From Halobacteriovoraceae bacterium (lineage in GTDB: Bacteria > Bdellovibrionota > Bacteriovoracia > Bacteriovoracales > Bacteriovoracaceae): a DNA stretch of 64,000 bases. A model generated the notes under the pieces. That model was given only the letters and a program-made list of their open reading frames with translations, was not told where the DNA came from and did no database searches. The stretch lies in NCBI GenBank assembly GCA_002713145.1, contig PAVS01000016.1:62001-126000 (forward strand), given 5' to 3'. This document shows, piece after piece, positions 1 to 8,249 of this stretch (positions are counted from its first letter, which is position 1; each line of letters starts with the position of its first letter). A program made the position numbers and the translations under genes.

Positions 1-180
1 AATTTGTTTTTTAGTTTTATTATCAATAAGTTTTATATGAGTGATGGACTCTGAGAAAACATCAGGGCCTCTGGTGAATTCCATGACCATGGTGGCCTTA
101 AATTTTGAAAAGTTAAATTCCAGAGTTTTAGCAAAAACACTTGTAGATAAAAGCAAGAATAGACAACATAGGAGTCTCAT
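1..180 (-). CDS. Secreted protein of unknown function, N-terminal fragment cut by the window edge
   Basis: Reading leftward from an ATG at 180, 60 codons stay open to base 1. The product starts MRLLCCLFLLLSTSVFA and then KTLEFNFSKF, a convincing signal peptide (short basic start, 13-residue hydrophobic core, VFA cleavage site) followed by a mature start rich in beta-type residues. A GAGGT ribosome site lies about 5 bases upstream of the ATG. The protein is therefore probably exported to the periplasm or outer membrane. The remaining sequence lies outside the window, so no family can be given. A 66-codon frame on the other strand over this region looks like a shadow. Confidence 0.7.
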   Translation of the reverse strand, partial: MRLLCCLFLLLSTSVFAKTLEFNFSKFKATMVMEFTRGPDVFSESITHIKLIDNKTKKQI

Positions 181-267
181 AGCTGACCTCAGTTTGAGTT
201 TAGTTAAAGTTATTACTTTTTATGAAATGAGAGGAAGATAGACAAAGTTATTCTACAAGATGTGTAA

Positions 268-1581
268 TTATTTCAAAGGGAGAATTATCTCTATCTCAGT
301 CCCTTCTCCATATTCTGAAGTTAAGCTTATTTCCCCTTCATGTTCCTTAATGATATTATAGACAAGTGAAAGGCCTAATCCTGTGCCACCATCTTCTACC
401 TTTGAAGAGTAAAAAGGCTCAAAAACCCGTTTCACTTTCTCTTGAGGTATTCCACAACCATTATCAGTTATTTTAACAAATACGGAATGATCTTTTGTTA
501 TAGCTTTAACATCAAGTTGAGGAGAATAAGAAGTATTTTCTCTACATTTTGCCCGCAGAGCATAAATTGAATTCTCAAAAATATTGATGAATACTCTTTG
601 CATTTTTTCTCTAGCGGCTTTTATGTTTATGAGCTCAGGAGCTTTAATTTGATGATGCAGCCTAAAATCATTATCTGAATTCCCATGCATCGCTAATTTC
701 ATCGCCATCTCAATGATCTCAGTTAGGTTCACATCTACTTTTTCTTCTCTATCTTTAGAGCTTCCTAACATATCTTTGATGATATTATTGGCCCTGTTTG
801 CAGCGTCTTTAATGACAAAAAGTAAATTTTCCAAAGATTGATCTCGATTTTGTTTTTTCTTATGGATCTCAATCAGTGCCTCATTTGAATTTAGAATGAG
901 GTTAAGAGGGTTTTTAAGCTCATGGGCCACCCCAGCAACAATAGTTCCTAACCCTGCTAGTTTTTCACGCTCTACTAAAACTTGTTGAGTGTCTTTCAGT
1001 TTTTTTAGTGTTTTCTCTAACTCACTGGTACGTTTTTTGACTTTAAACTCTAAACTTTCAACCAACTCCAAAACTTTATACTTCTCGTAAACCTTGCCTA
1101 AATAGTCAGCTATCGAGTTGATAAAATATCTTTCTTCGGAACTCCAATAGTCTTTTACTTCAAAATATTCTATGCAAAGAACGCCAATCATTTTTTCGGC
1201 GGTTCTAATGGGTGCATCATACAATGATTCAATGGCCAGTGGTTTAGAATAACTTTCACTAAAGCATCGGGTGGCTTCATGAGTATGAACATCGGGTGCG
1301 AGAATAAAACGCTCTTGTTTAAGAGTGTTAAAGTATTCGGCATAGTCTTTTTCTAAAAGAACTTGTCCAGAAGAATGCTCTTTGGCCTTTTGACAATAGA
1401 GTGATTTACAGAGGATGAGATTTTTTTTAGCGTTATATATCCAAATACTCACTCGAGTTGAAGGTATAACTTGGCAGACTTCATAAGTAATTCGATCTAA
1501 TTCAATTTGTAAATCTGAAGTAGAGTCAAGTTTAAATCCCCTCGAGATATTCATAAATGTGTTATCAAAGGATGTCTTCAT
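268..1581 (-). CDS. Soluble sensor histidine kinase with GAF domain
   Basis: The protein has 437 residues and no membrane segment, so it should sense a cytoplasmic or diffusible signal. Residues about 20-165 resemble a GAF domain. A coiled coil at about 168-205 (KVKKRTSELEKTLKKLKDTQ) leads into the HisKA dimerisation helix with the phosphoacceptor His220 in GVAHELKNPLN. The HATPase domain follows, with its N box at ENSIYALRAK, G1 DNGCGIP, F box FEPFYSSK and G2 GGTGLGLSL. All catalytic boxes are intact, so it should autophosphorylate. No response regulator is adjacent, making it an orphan kinase. No good ribosome site is visible before the ATG. The signal is unknown. Confidence 0.9.
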   Translation of the reverse strand: MKTSFDNTFMNISRGFKLDSTSDLQIELDRITYEVCQVIPSTRVSIWIYNAKKNLILCKSLYCQKAKEHSSGQVLLEKDYAEYFNTLKQERFILAPDVHTHEATRCFSESYSKPLAIESLYDAPIRTAEKMIGVLCIEYFEVKDYWSSEERYFINSIADYLGKVYEKYKVLELVESLEFKVKKRTSELEKTLKKLKDTQQVLVEREKLAGLGTIVAGVAHELKNPLNLILNSNEALIEIHKKKQNRDQSLENLLFVIKDAANRANNIIKDMLGSSKDREEKVDVNLTEIIEMAMKLAMHGNSDNDFRLHHQIKAPELINIKAAREKMQRVFINIFENSIYALRAKCRENTSYSPQLDVKAITKDHSVFVKITDNGCGIPQEKVKRVFEPFYSSKVEDGGTGLGLSLVYNIIKEHEGEISLTSEYGEGTEIEIILPLK

Positions 1582-1750
1582 TGCTTTATTTTACCAAAAA
1601 AGCGAGTATTCACATACATAAATTAAATGAAATTATTTGGTAAAATCGAATTCAAGTGATGTTTCTTTTATTTTTGTACACATTTCAAATCTTTAAGTGA
1701 AAAGAGTTTGGTTTTAGTTTAGATTAATCTTAGAAAACTTGGAGGAAGAA

Positions 1751-2233
1751 ATGAATAAAAAGTCATTAACAATATTCTTAACCTTAGCCTCACTCGTGAG
1801 CTTGTGTATGAGTTGTGCGAGTCAACGCTCAGATGCAGTAAAAGAATCCTACACCAATGACCCTGTCACTATAACGGCTAAGCAAAAAAAAGTCTCACAG
1901 CTCATAGAGAGCAATGACAAACTAGATGCCCAACAAAAAAATAAATTAAAAGAAGTTTTTAGCACCAGTTTTAAAAACTCAAGAGATCTCTACATGAGGG
2001 AATCTCAACTCATGCAACAAATCATTGAGAATTCTTTGAAAGAGAAAAAAAATAATAAAGAGATCGCTAGTCTTGAGTTCGCTCTGAAAGACTTGTACAA
2101 GAAGAAATATAAAAACATAGAGATCACCGTGGATAAAATTGGGGATATCATTGATATTGAAAATGATCGAAGAGACTTTATGTCTCAGCTCCACCCAATG
2201 GATGTATTTTACTTAAATGGAGGAGATCGCTAA
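1751..2233 (+). CDS. Putative lipoprotein, helical, unknown function
   Basis: An in-frame ATG at 1739 lies upstream, but GGAGG at 1741-1745 sits 5 bases before the ATG at 1751, which is the likely start. The product (160 residues) begins MNKKSLTIFLTLASLVSLCMSC, a signal peptide ending in a lipobox-like SLCMSC, so Cys22 is probably lipidated. The mature part is charged and helical, rich in Lys, Glu and Gln, and probably forms coiled coils. I recognise no family. It is first in a rightward set of three envelope genes (beta-barrel next, then another helical lipoprotein), which suggests a shared outer-membrane role. Confidence 0.75.
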   Translation: MNKKSLTIFLTLASLVSLCMSCASQRSDAVKESYTNDPVTITAKQKKVSQLIESNDKLDAQQKNKLKEVFSTSFKNSRDLYMRESQLMQQIIENSLKEKKNNKEIASLEFALKDLYKKKYKNIEITVDKIGDIIDIENDRRDFMSQLHPMDVFYLNGGDR

Positions 2234-2341
2234 CCTCTTTAATTATGTAAAAAACTATACAAAATATAACTTAATGTAGATTTAGAATTTATATATATTG
2301 TCTACCGTGGGAGAGGTTTTCATTTATATAAAGGAGATTTT

Positions 2342-3310
2342 ATGAACCGCTTATTAACCGTGACAATCATGCTTACAATGACAATAGGAAATAATGTCCT
2401 CGCTCAAGAAGAAGATGCTCCAAATGAGAATCGAAGTACGACAGAGATCCAAGGGAAAGCCTCAGACGCCCAAGATAAGGCAGATAAACTTATCACCAAC
2501 AGAAGATTTCGGGCACAAACAGGATCCCTATCAAAACTGAGTATGAATATGAGTATGAGCTATAATGGGGGATCACTTGCAAAGCCATTAGCAGCTGACC
2601 GACCCAATATTGCTAATGCCGGTGACACCACGAGTATTTCAGGAATTAACGGAACAGTTAATGCTAGTTACAGACTTGATAAGCTTAATCGTTTAAACCT
2701 CGGAACAGGGCTGCAAATGCTGGCCCCCTTCAATGATACAATTGAAACAGATGATCAAAGAGCAGAGCGAGAATTTGAAGAGAATAAAGGTGATCTAGAC
2801 GCTTCTAACCCTTATCTTTCTTATACCCATATGAATCGCTTCTTTGATGTTCAGACTGTATTTACCGGTGGGATGACTCAATATACTGCGAGTAATTTAA
2901 CAGATGTTGGGTATCAAAACTCTGCAGATTTTAGCCTCAACACGATGTATGACTTCGGCGGAAGTGCCTTTTCACTAGGAGCACTTGTTCTCTACAATCG
3001 CTACTTCTTTGATAAGGATGTTGAAGAGTTTCTTGCTTTCCAAAATAGAGATGTCTTTGGCTTCTTACCTCAAGCTGAATATGTCATAAATGATATGTTT
3101 AATCTGAGAACAATTATCAGAAGTAATTGGTATCAAAATACTGTAGCTGATGTGAATGATTATGAACAAAGACCTATCACTCAATCTGTCGGTCTTGGGA
3201 TCTCTCTAAACAGAGATGTATTTCTCTATCCAAATATTCAATTTGCTTATGAGAATTTACAAGCTGAAAACACAAACGTTGGATTTACGGCCAATATAAA
3301 TATGTTCTAA
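2342..3310 (+). CDS. Outer-membrane beta-barrel protein, unknown function
   Basis: The 322-residue product has a signal peptide (cleavage about NNVLA-Q at residue 21), an acidic then basic linker (residues 22-65), and a long stretch of alternating polar/aromatic strands ending in ...FTANINMF. The terminal phenylalanine is typical of BAM-inserted outer-membrane proteins. AAGGAG lies 6-7 bases before the ATG. It sits between two helical lipoprotein genes (1751 and 3331) on the same strand, so the three products may form one envelope complex. Fold and location are inferred from the pattern of residues; no specific porin or transporter family was recognised. Confidence 0.7.
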   Translation: MNRLLTVTIMLTMTIGNNVLAQEEDAPNENRSTTEIQGKASDAQDKADKLITNRRFRAQTGSLSKLSMNMSMSYNGGSLAKPLAADRPNIANAGDTTSISGINGTVNASYRLDKLNRLNLGTGLQMLAPFNDTIETDDQRAEREFEENKGDLDASNPYLSYTHMNRFFDVQTVFTGGMTQYTASNLTDVGYQNSADFSLNTMYDFGGSAFSLGALVLYNRYFFDKDVEEFLAFQNRDVFGFLPQAEYVINDMFNLRTIIRSNWYQNTVADVNDYEQRPITQSVGLGISLNRDVFLYPNIQFAYENLQAENTNVGFTANINMF

Positions 3311-3330
3311 AATAACAAAAAGGTGGTTTT

Positions 3331-4077
3331 ATGAGAATAAGTAATCTTATAGCTTTAATTTTTATAAGTATGATATCCTTGTCTTGTAGTACTCATAAAA
3401 ATGTCTCTAAAAGCCACCTCACTCTAAATGATTTAAATGAACTTCATCATGAGGCCAAAAATATGCATGCAGATGTATTGGCCTTAGCAGAGTATCAGCG
3501 AGCGAATAATCTCAGAAAAAAAGCCATTATCGCTAATACTCGTGGAAGTAAAAACAACAAAAAACTCATTCGCCAAGCCATGAAAGCTTACATAGAAGCA
3601 GAAAATAAAGCCCTGAGTGCCAGTTTTACTCCTCAAGATATACTCGTAGCGAGAGATTATCTAATCAGTGGAAAATATAAGAAAAATGAAGAATTATCTA
3701 AAAGAATTAAGACTCTTGATTTAGAGCTCTATGATGAAACTGACATGTTTCATAGACCTTTGAGTGAAGAGAGAACTGAATATTATTATAACCAGTATCA
3801 TATGCTAGAGTTTGCAGCTCTTGAAGAAAATTTAAAGCTTATCGAATCAAAACTAAGTAATAAAAATATCTCTTCTGACCTTAGAGAGAGACATTCTCAA
3901 TTAGCACGAAAGTATCAAGAAGCAATCACAATGGCCGAAGCTTCTGCGAATAATCCTTGGAGTATTATGGTCAATCTTCATCGAACACTGCTTTCATCCT
4001 CACTTTTACTAGAAGTGCTCGATGGGGCTGAGATGGAAGAAGAAATCAATAAAAATGAGACTAAGCTTAGCGAATAA
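3331..4077 (+). CDS. Putative lipoprotein, alpha-helical, unknown function
   Basis: The 248-residue product starts with a signal peptide ending in the lipobox ISLSC (Cys19), so it should be a lipoprotein. The mature protein is almost wholly predicted helix, with repeated Ala/Lys/Glu segments (for example LALAEYQRANNLRKKA) like the tetratricopeptide-type or DUF4398-type helical lipoproteins; the family is not assigned. AAGGTGG precedes the ATG at normal spacing. It lies 20 bases after the barrel gene on the same strand, so it is likely the third gene of that operon. The next gene is convergent, with only one base between the two stop codons. Confidence 0.7.
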   Translation: MRISNLIALIFISMISLSCSTHKNVSKSHLTLNDLNELHHEAKNMHADVLALAEYQRANNLRKKAIIANTRGSKNNKKLIRQAMKAYIEAENKALSASFTPQDILVARDYLISGKYKKNEELSKRIKTLDLELYDETDMFHRPLSEERTEYYYNQYHMLEFAALEENLKLIESKLSNKNISSDLRERHSQLARKYQEAITMAEASANNPWSIMVNLHRTLLSSSLLLEVLDGAEMEEEINKNETKLSE

Positions 4078-4078
4078 A

Positions 4079-5197
4079 TTAAACGTCTAGCATGATATAA
4101 AGACCATATTTATACTCATCATCTTTATCTAAGGCTTCTGAAAATTCTGTCGAAGTTGTAAACGCGCCAAATCGCAAACTCTCATCAAAATAAGGATAAT
4201 AGTTTAGTCCAGCCGTGGTTGAATTTGTCACTCTTTCATCACCGTTGCTATCTTCGTCTTGAGTAAGCTTCTCCGTAATCAAATAAGGGGCCCAATGTCC
4301 GATATAAATTTCACCTTGGATATAACTTCCTACAGAATCCGTTAAAATATCTTCTTTATTTTGAGCAGTTAAATCTATGAGATCATTTGAGTAACTAAAA
4401 TGTTCGGCCAAAATTCTAAAATATTTATTCGCGTATGAGAGTTCAACGTTTTGCAATTTTCTTGAAAAATTAAATTCTTGTAAGCCACCTGCTGTATTTT
4501 CCACTTCAATACGATCATTGAGAAATAGGCCATACCCAAGTGAAAAGGTATCAACCTGACCATAGAAAGTATCTTGGGCTTTATTTTTGGAGGCGTCACC
4601 TATGAAGAAATATCTAATTTTTCCTCCATAAGTTAATTTCTGTTTTTGAACTGAATCAATTTCATTACCATTTAAATCTTCCAAGTCAGAGGACTGAACA
4701 CCATCTGAAACCACGAGCTGATAAGCCGCTTTGTGGAAGTTTCCATTAAGCTGAATATTATTGGCCCGTCTATTTTGCACAACAAAATCTGATGCCAGTT
4801 CGGCGACAATGGTTCGTTCAGGATTAAATAAGTTTTTTGAACTCGAAGTTTGAGAATAAGAAACATCAACTTTTGCTCTAAAAAACCTTATATTCTTTAT
4901 TGTGTATTGATTGATATCTCTTTGCCAGTAAGCATCTCCAATAGCAAACTCTCCATCACCTCTATCTTCCTGATTAGAGTTATCGTTACGAATATCATAA
5001 ACAATTTTACTTTCATCATTTAATTTATAACTAATATTAAGTCGAGTTCGCCTTAAAAAGAAATCTTGATCATCTTCAGAGAAAGTCCCCATACCTTGCA
5101 AACGAGCACCAATTTTAAAATTTTCAAGTTTTAGCTCATCTGCAGAAGAATTAACAACGAGCACAATTGATAAAAAACCAAGAAAACGAATGAACAT
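4079..5197 (-). CDS. Phosphate-selective porin (OprO/OprP)-like outer-membrane protein
   Basis: The 372-residue protein has a signal peptide (cleavage about NSSA-D, residue 18). The mature N-terminus runs GARLQGMGTFSEDD then FFLRRTRLNISYKLND, which resembles the first strands of the OprO/OprP porin family (an RRxRLxxxG-type strand after an acidic loop). The rest shows alternating hydrophobic/polar beta strands up to the C-terminal YGLYIMLDV. It probably forms an outer-membrane channel for small anions; the substrate cannot be read from the sequence. AAGGAT lies before the ATG. It is convergent with, and one base from, the lipoprotein gene at 3331. Confidence 0.7.
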   Translation of the reverse strand: MFIRFLGFLSIVLVVNSSADELKLENFKIGARLQGMGTFSEDDQDFFLRRTRLNISYKLNDESKIVYDIRNDNSNQEDRGDGEFAIGDAYWQRDINQYTIKNIRFFRAKVDVSYSQTSSSKNLFNPERTIVAELASDFVVQNRRANNIQLNGNFHKAAYQLVVSDGVQSSDLEDLNGNEIDSVQKQKLTYGGKIRYFFIGDASKNKAQDTFYGQVDTFSLGYGLFLNDRIEVENTAGGLQEFNFSRKLQNVELSYANKYFRILAEHFSYSNDLIDLTAQNKEDILTDSVGSYIQGEIYIGHWAPYLITEKLTQDEDSNGDERVTNSTTAGLNYYPYFDESLRFGAFTTSTEFSEALDKDDEYKYGLYIMLDV

Positions 5198-5367
5198 ATT
5201 AAATCCTTAATAAAATTTTAGCTTATCTTTCTTTAGTATAAAAAATGTAAAATTATGGCAATAAAGAGTTAATCCCAAGTTGAATATTTTTTAGTATTTG
5301 CTCGTTATATTGGAAATGAGTGAACTTTACATAAATTTCTAACAGTTTATTAACAAAGGATGTGAGC

Positions 5368-6483
5368 ATGTCAAATATTCAAAAGATAACAGAACTGCAA
5401 AAGGGATCAACCCCTGTTTTAAGTCTTTTCCATAATTGGTCAGATGTGGATCATAGCTTTGAAGAAGTAAAAACCGATTTAAAAAAAGCTAAAAGTGAAT
5501 TATCTAAAAAAAATATTCAGCTTAAGATTATTGACAGCATTCTAGACGATCAAAAAGTCCAGGGACAAGAGTTGAATTTAAAGAATGAGGTGACTCTTCA
5601 AGATGAATATGTCGCTCTCTATTTCAATGATCAAAAAGTTTACCCCAATAATATTACTGTGCCGGTAAAAAATGATTTTATTATCTCAGACAAGCCCTTC
5701 GTGCTCCCACTTATAGCATCAAATGACAGCCCCAAGTTATCTGTGATTTTATTAACCGATGAATATATAAAACTTTATTCTTATCAAACCCAACTTAAAG
5801 AACAAAAAACAGACCTACCAGCTAGCTTAGAAGCCTTTGTAAGAGAAAATAAAACTTACACAGAAGAGGAACCCACTAATACCATAAAGCTCAGCAAAGA
5901 ATCATATGAAGATTCACGTAGCCAACTTTTAAAAAGATTGCTCAAAACAAGTGAGCAGACTCAGCATGAAACAATTCTTTTTGCCAGCAGTCATTATATA
6001 AATCATTTCTCTAAACTCAAAGACAGCACTAATCGTGTTCAAGCTTATGAGTTTAACCCAAGTGTATCTGATAGGCAGGAATTGATACCCGCTCTATTAA
6101 AAAAACTTGAAGGATTAGAAAAAACTTCAAGAGATACAGATGAACGAATGGAGCGATCTAATGATTTTCAACGAGTCATTGCTTTAATCAAAAAACATGA
6201 AATCCGTGAACTTTCGCTATCAAAACCTTTTTTGATGTATCACCTTGGTTCCTGGAAGATGATTAATGAACTTATAGAAATCAATGGTTTTCTTCTCAGA
6301 CATCCGGAAGAGATGAAAAGCTTCAGTGATCGGGAACATCTATTTCAATTTGAACGTAGAGATAATTTTAATGATGAATGGACTCAAGAGTTCGTTAAAA
6401 ATGATTTAGAGAGCCAGACTCTGGCCAAAACTTTTGAACACTTATGGCAAGATTATTTGCAAAATGGGCGGCATTTATACTAA
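5368..6483 (+). CDS. baeRF-like (bacterial eRF1-domain related) protein
   Basis: A GTG at 5362 lies only one base after AAAGGA, whereas the ATG at 5368 has a 7-base spacing and is the better start (371 residues). The protein has no signal peptide or membrane segment. The opening PVLSLFHNW, a helical LKKAKSEL segment, a central beta-rich region (VALYFNDQKVY, LSVILLTDEY) and the late helix pair KLEGLEKTSRD and IRELSLSKPF recall the baeRF families, bacterial relatives of release factor eRF1 domain 2/3 that are proposed to act on stalled or damaged ribosomes. This assignment is by overall pattern only. It stands alone between divergent and co-directional envelope genes. Confidence 0.5.
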   Translation: MSNIQKITELQKGSTPVLSLFHNWSDVDHSFEEVKTDLKKAKSELSKKNIQLKIIDSILDDQKVQGQELNLKNEVTLQDEYVALYFNDQKVYPNNITVPVKNDFIISDKPFVLPLIASNDSPKLSVILLTDEYIKLYSYQTQLKEQKTDLPASLEAFVRENKTYTEEEPTNTIKLSKESYEDSRSQLLKRLLKTSEQTQHETILFASSHYINHFSKLKDSTNRVQAYEFNPSVSDRQELIPALLKKLEGLEKTSRDTDERMERSNDFQRVIALIKKHEIRELSLSKPFLMYHLGSWKMINELIEINGFLLRHPEEMKSFSDREHLFQFERRDNFNDEWTQEFVKNDLESQTLAKTFEHLWQDYLQNGRHLY

Positions 6484-6510
6484 GAAAAGCTAATGTGTTC
6501 ATAACTTATC

Positions 6511-6539
6511 TTTACATAGGCAAGTTATAGTTTTATGTA
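6511..6539 (+). promoter_or_regulatory. Candidate promoter for tamA
   Basis: TTTACA at 6511-6516 (5 of 6 matches to the -35 consensus) is followed after 17 bases by TATGTA at 6534-6539, a weak -10. Transcription would begin near 6546, just before the ATG at 6549. No Shine-Dalgarno precedes that ATG, so a nearly leaderless message is possible. Confidence 0.25.
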
Positions 6540-6548
6540 TGTTTTGGC

Positions 6549-8249
6549 ATGAAACAAGTACAACTCTTTGTAATTATTCTATTTTCTACGATAGAGATAT
6601 TATTTGCTGCAGAGCAAGTGTGTGATGGTCTCTACCTTACCAGTGAGCGTGTAGAGTTTAGCGAGAATGAAAAAAAGCTTATCTGTGATGGAAAAACAAA
6701 GGGTTGGTCCGTCATTCCTATTAATCAAAAAAAATTCCAAATCCAAACTTTTCTTCAAAGTCGCGGTTATTACCAACCAAGTTTTGAACACAAAAATCAA
6801 AATCTCTATGTCGATATTGGAGAAAAAGTTAATATAAAAAAAATCAGCTTTGAGGGTGTCCCTGAAAAATTTTATGACGTGCAATACACCGGTCCGCTGG
6901 AAGAAGAACTCACTCCTGATAATTTAAACAAAATAAAAGCTTGGACGACTTCAAGGCTGAACCGTATTGGCCATCCCTGCGCTGACATAGAAGGAAGGGC
7001 CTCTTTTCTGACAGGAGAAGTAAAATTACTCGTCTCTGTTGGAGAGCGCATAAAAATTAAAACGATTAAGAGAGAAAACAATACAGAGTTCATACCCACT
7101 ATTTTTTCAAGATATGATGCTGTAATTAAGAACAGCGTTTATAATGAAGACTTTCTCAATTTAACCACTCAAAGAGTAATTCAATCAGGGCTCGTGACTT
7201 ATTCTTATTTCGAACACAACTGTGAAACCCCTCATGTTATTGAGCAAAAGTTTCTGGATAAAAAGCCTCACTCCATCATCTTTGGTTTTGGAGGTTCATC
7301 GGAAGAAATTCCTATTTTCGAAACTCGCTATCGAAATACAGGTTTGGATGATAGAGGCTCACAGCTCACTTCAAGACTCTATTTTTCCAATAGAAAACAG
7401 CTGCTAGAGGTGGGTGTAAATTATTATCCCATTACCTCTAGGCCACGGTTTTCTATTGTCCCTTTGGCCCAGTATGTAAAAAACGTAGAAGATATTTTTG
7501 AATCAGAACAAAGAAGTTTAAGTGTAGGTCTCATTCAAACCAAAGAAACTTATTGGTCCCAATATGTCTATGAGTTTGAGCCTGGTATACTCAGTGAAAC
7601 CAATTTCAATAGTGATCTGCCAGAAAACCTAGAATTAATCACCCTAAATTTACGTGGAAGTAAAACAACTCATTATTTTGAATATTTTCAGGCTTCCCCG
7701 CGAATGGGTCATAGATGGGGTGTTCAGGCCAATTACTTTCAAGGTTTAAATGAAGACGAGAAAAATAATGGAACTAAAGTTAGTGTGAGTGGAACTTATT
7801 TGAGTAATTATCAAAACTTTGCTCCCCCCAAAACGATTTTAGGTGTTCGTTTTTTTTATCATACTCTTTTTACCGATGGCCTTGAAGATGTTCCCCAGGC
7901 TTATCGCCTGTACTTAGGTGGTCAAGATGATATAAGGGGCTTTGGAAGAAAAACTATTAATAATGATGAAAAAGGTTTTTTAACCACTGCTCACCTCTCC
8001 TTTGAGAGTCGCTTTAATCAAATCCTTCCCTATCAACTCCAACCCTATCTCTTTTATGATTTTGCCAAAAATGGACTGAAGACCATGCAGTTTACAGATG
8101 TACTCTATCATTCCCCGGGGATTGGTTTGAGATTTGAGAGTCCAATTGGAAATTTCCGCTTGAATGTGGCTTATGGGAACACAACACCTCATGATCCCTT
8201 GGTAAAAGAAGGAACCAATTTATATTTTAGCTATGGGAGAGAGTTTTGA
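6549..8249 (+). CDS. tamA: TamA-like Omp85-family outer-membrane assembly protein
   Basis: The 566-residue protein has a signal peptide (cleavage about FAA-EQ, residue 21), a periplasmic region of POTRA-like repeats (about 60-235; for example VDIGEKVNIKKISFEGV), and a C-terminal 16-strand-type barrel from about 240. The hallmark Omp85 loop-6 motif appears as GGQDDIRGFGRK near residues 457-468, and the chain ends in Phe. With the downstream tamB it should build the TAM bridge, which helps move lipid or outer-membrane proteins across the envelope. It overlaps tamB by 4 bases (TTTGA), indicating translational coupling. No clear ribosome site is seen. Confidence 0.85.
   Translation: MKQVQLFVIILFSTIEILFAAEQVCDGLYLTSERVEFSENEKKLICDGKTKGWSVIPINQKKFQIQTFLQSRGYYQPSFEHKNQNLYVDIGEKVNIKKISFEGVPEKFYDVQYTGPLEEELTPDNLNKIKAWTTSRLNRIGHPCADIEGRASFLTGEVKLLVSVGERIKIKTIKRENNTEFIPTIFSRYDAVIKNSVYNEDFLNLTTQRVIQSGLVTYSYFEHNCETPHVIEQKFLDKKPHSIIFGFGGSSEEIPIFETRYRNTGLDDRGSQLTSRLYFSNRKQLLEVGVNYYPITSRPRFSIVPLAQYVKNVEDIFESEQRSLSVGLIQTKETYWSQYVYEFEPGILSETNFNSDLPENLELITLNLRGSKTTHYFEYFQASPRMGHRWGVQANYFQGLNEDEKNNGTKVSVSGTYLSNYQNFAPPKTILGVRFFYHTLFTDGLEDVPQAYRLYLGGQDDIRGFGRKTINNDEKGFLTTAHLSFESRFNQILPYQLQPYLFYDFAKNGLKTMQFTDVLYHSPGIGLRFESPIGNFRLNVAYGNTTPHDPLVKEGTNLYFSYGREF

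Noticed and set aside
41..241. Open frame of 66 codons on the plus strand
   Set aside because: It overlaps the leftward signal-peptide-bearing gene starting at 180, which has a ribosome site and a better protein profile.
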